A stretch of DNA of 40,179 bases from Clostridiales bacterium Firm_18 (lineage in GTDB: Bacteria > Bacillota > Clostridia > Monoglobales > Firm-18), in assembly GCA_001604215.1 (NCBI GenBank), contig LVAX01000043.1, forward strand, positions 1 through 40,179, written 5' to 3'. Positions 40,091 through 40,179 of the stretch are shown here, one piece after another. The notes beneath the pieces were generated by a model. That model saw only the letters and a program-made list of their open reading frames with translations. It had not been told where the DNA came from and did not search any database. How positions within the stretch are numbered: the first letter of the stretch is position 1; every line of letters starts with the position of its first letter. The translations under genes and the position numbers were made by a program.

Positions 40091-40179
40091 AGCGTTCCGG
40101 CGCGTAGCGCTTTCCAAAAGCGCCTCATCTCGCCCCGCGAGGGAAAGCGAAGGCGGATTCATTCCGCCGGAGCGCGAAA
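40091..40179. repeat. GC-rich interspersed inverted repeat, copy 3, cut by the window end
   Basis: Reversed relative to copies 1 and 2, it has CGCTCCGGCGGAATGAATCC followed by GCCTTCGCTTT (from 40174 leftward), nearly identical to copy 1. Its other end, GCGTTCCGGCGCGTA (40091-40105), matches the end of copy 2. Between them is an extra GC-rich hairpin block (GCGCTTTCCAAAAGCGC at 40107-40123, and CTCGCCCCGCGAG) not present in copies 1 and 2. Confidence 0.65.

Overview
The window looks like a chromosomal segment of a spore-forming, anaerobic, Gram-positive bacterium of the class Clostridia. The evidence is a YunB-type sporulation gene, two rubrerythrin-family genes, S-layer homology (SLH) and copper-amine-oxidase-N domains on secreted proteins, a GHKL/LytTR two-component system, strong AGGAGG-type ribosome binding sites, several TTG/GTG starts and AT-rich intergenic DNA. 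No rRNA, tRNA, CRISPR array, insertion sequence or prophage was seen. No species can be named from the sequence alone.

Layout. 1-2.4 kb: hairpin and tandem repeats, an SDR dehydrogenase, a probable ATPase gene fragment and a rubrerythrin-like gene. 2.4-6.5 kb: an AraC regulator followed by a co-directional set of two Gfo/Idh/MocA oxidoreductases and an M20 amidohydrolase, closed by a bidirectional terminator. 6.6-8.3 kb (minus strand): rubrerythrin and a DUF4432 aldose-epimerase-like gene. 8.3-11.8 kb: a GHKL kinase/LytTR regulator pair divergent from a two-gene operon (short LemA-like membrane protein and secreted copper-amine-oxidase-N protein), with two LytTR-like direct repeats between them. 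11.9-13.4 kb: an XRE-ImmA/PIN toxin-antitoxin-like pair. 13.5-16.5 kb: a PutP symporter and a TIM-barrel isomerase, separated by a 600-bp spacer with a minisatellite and a candidate structured RNA.

16.7-33.1 kb is the centrepiece. A membrane-anchored AraC-type sensor-regulator diverges from an eight-gene operon. The operon encodes two paralogous secreted GH99/WbsX-like proteins, one with a C-terminal extension and one with an N-terminal copper-amine-oxidase domain. It also encodes LplB and YtcP-type permeases, a lipoprotein binding protein, a double-discoidin protein and two large surface proteins, the last with three SLH repeats. I read it as a cell-surface glycan capture, cleavage and import locus that lacks its own transporter ATPase. 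Both GH99-like proteins keep an E-x-x-E pair like the catalytic glutamates of GH99.

33.2-36.1 kb: a PHP phosphoesterase, a third AraC regulator and a uroporphyrinogen-decarboxylase-like methyltransferase. 36.1-39.3 kb (minus strand): a complete ECF transporter (T, fused A-A', S). 39.3-40.0 kb: yunB. Several short interspersed repeat families sit at gene ends throughout: a 48-bp palindrome with half-copies, a GC-rich inverted repeat abutting stop codons, and an ACACGCC hairpin element.
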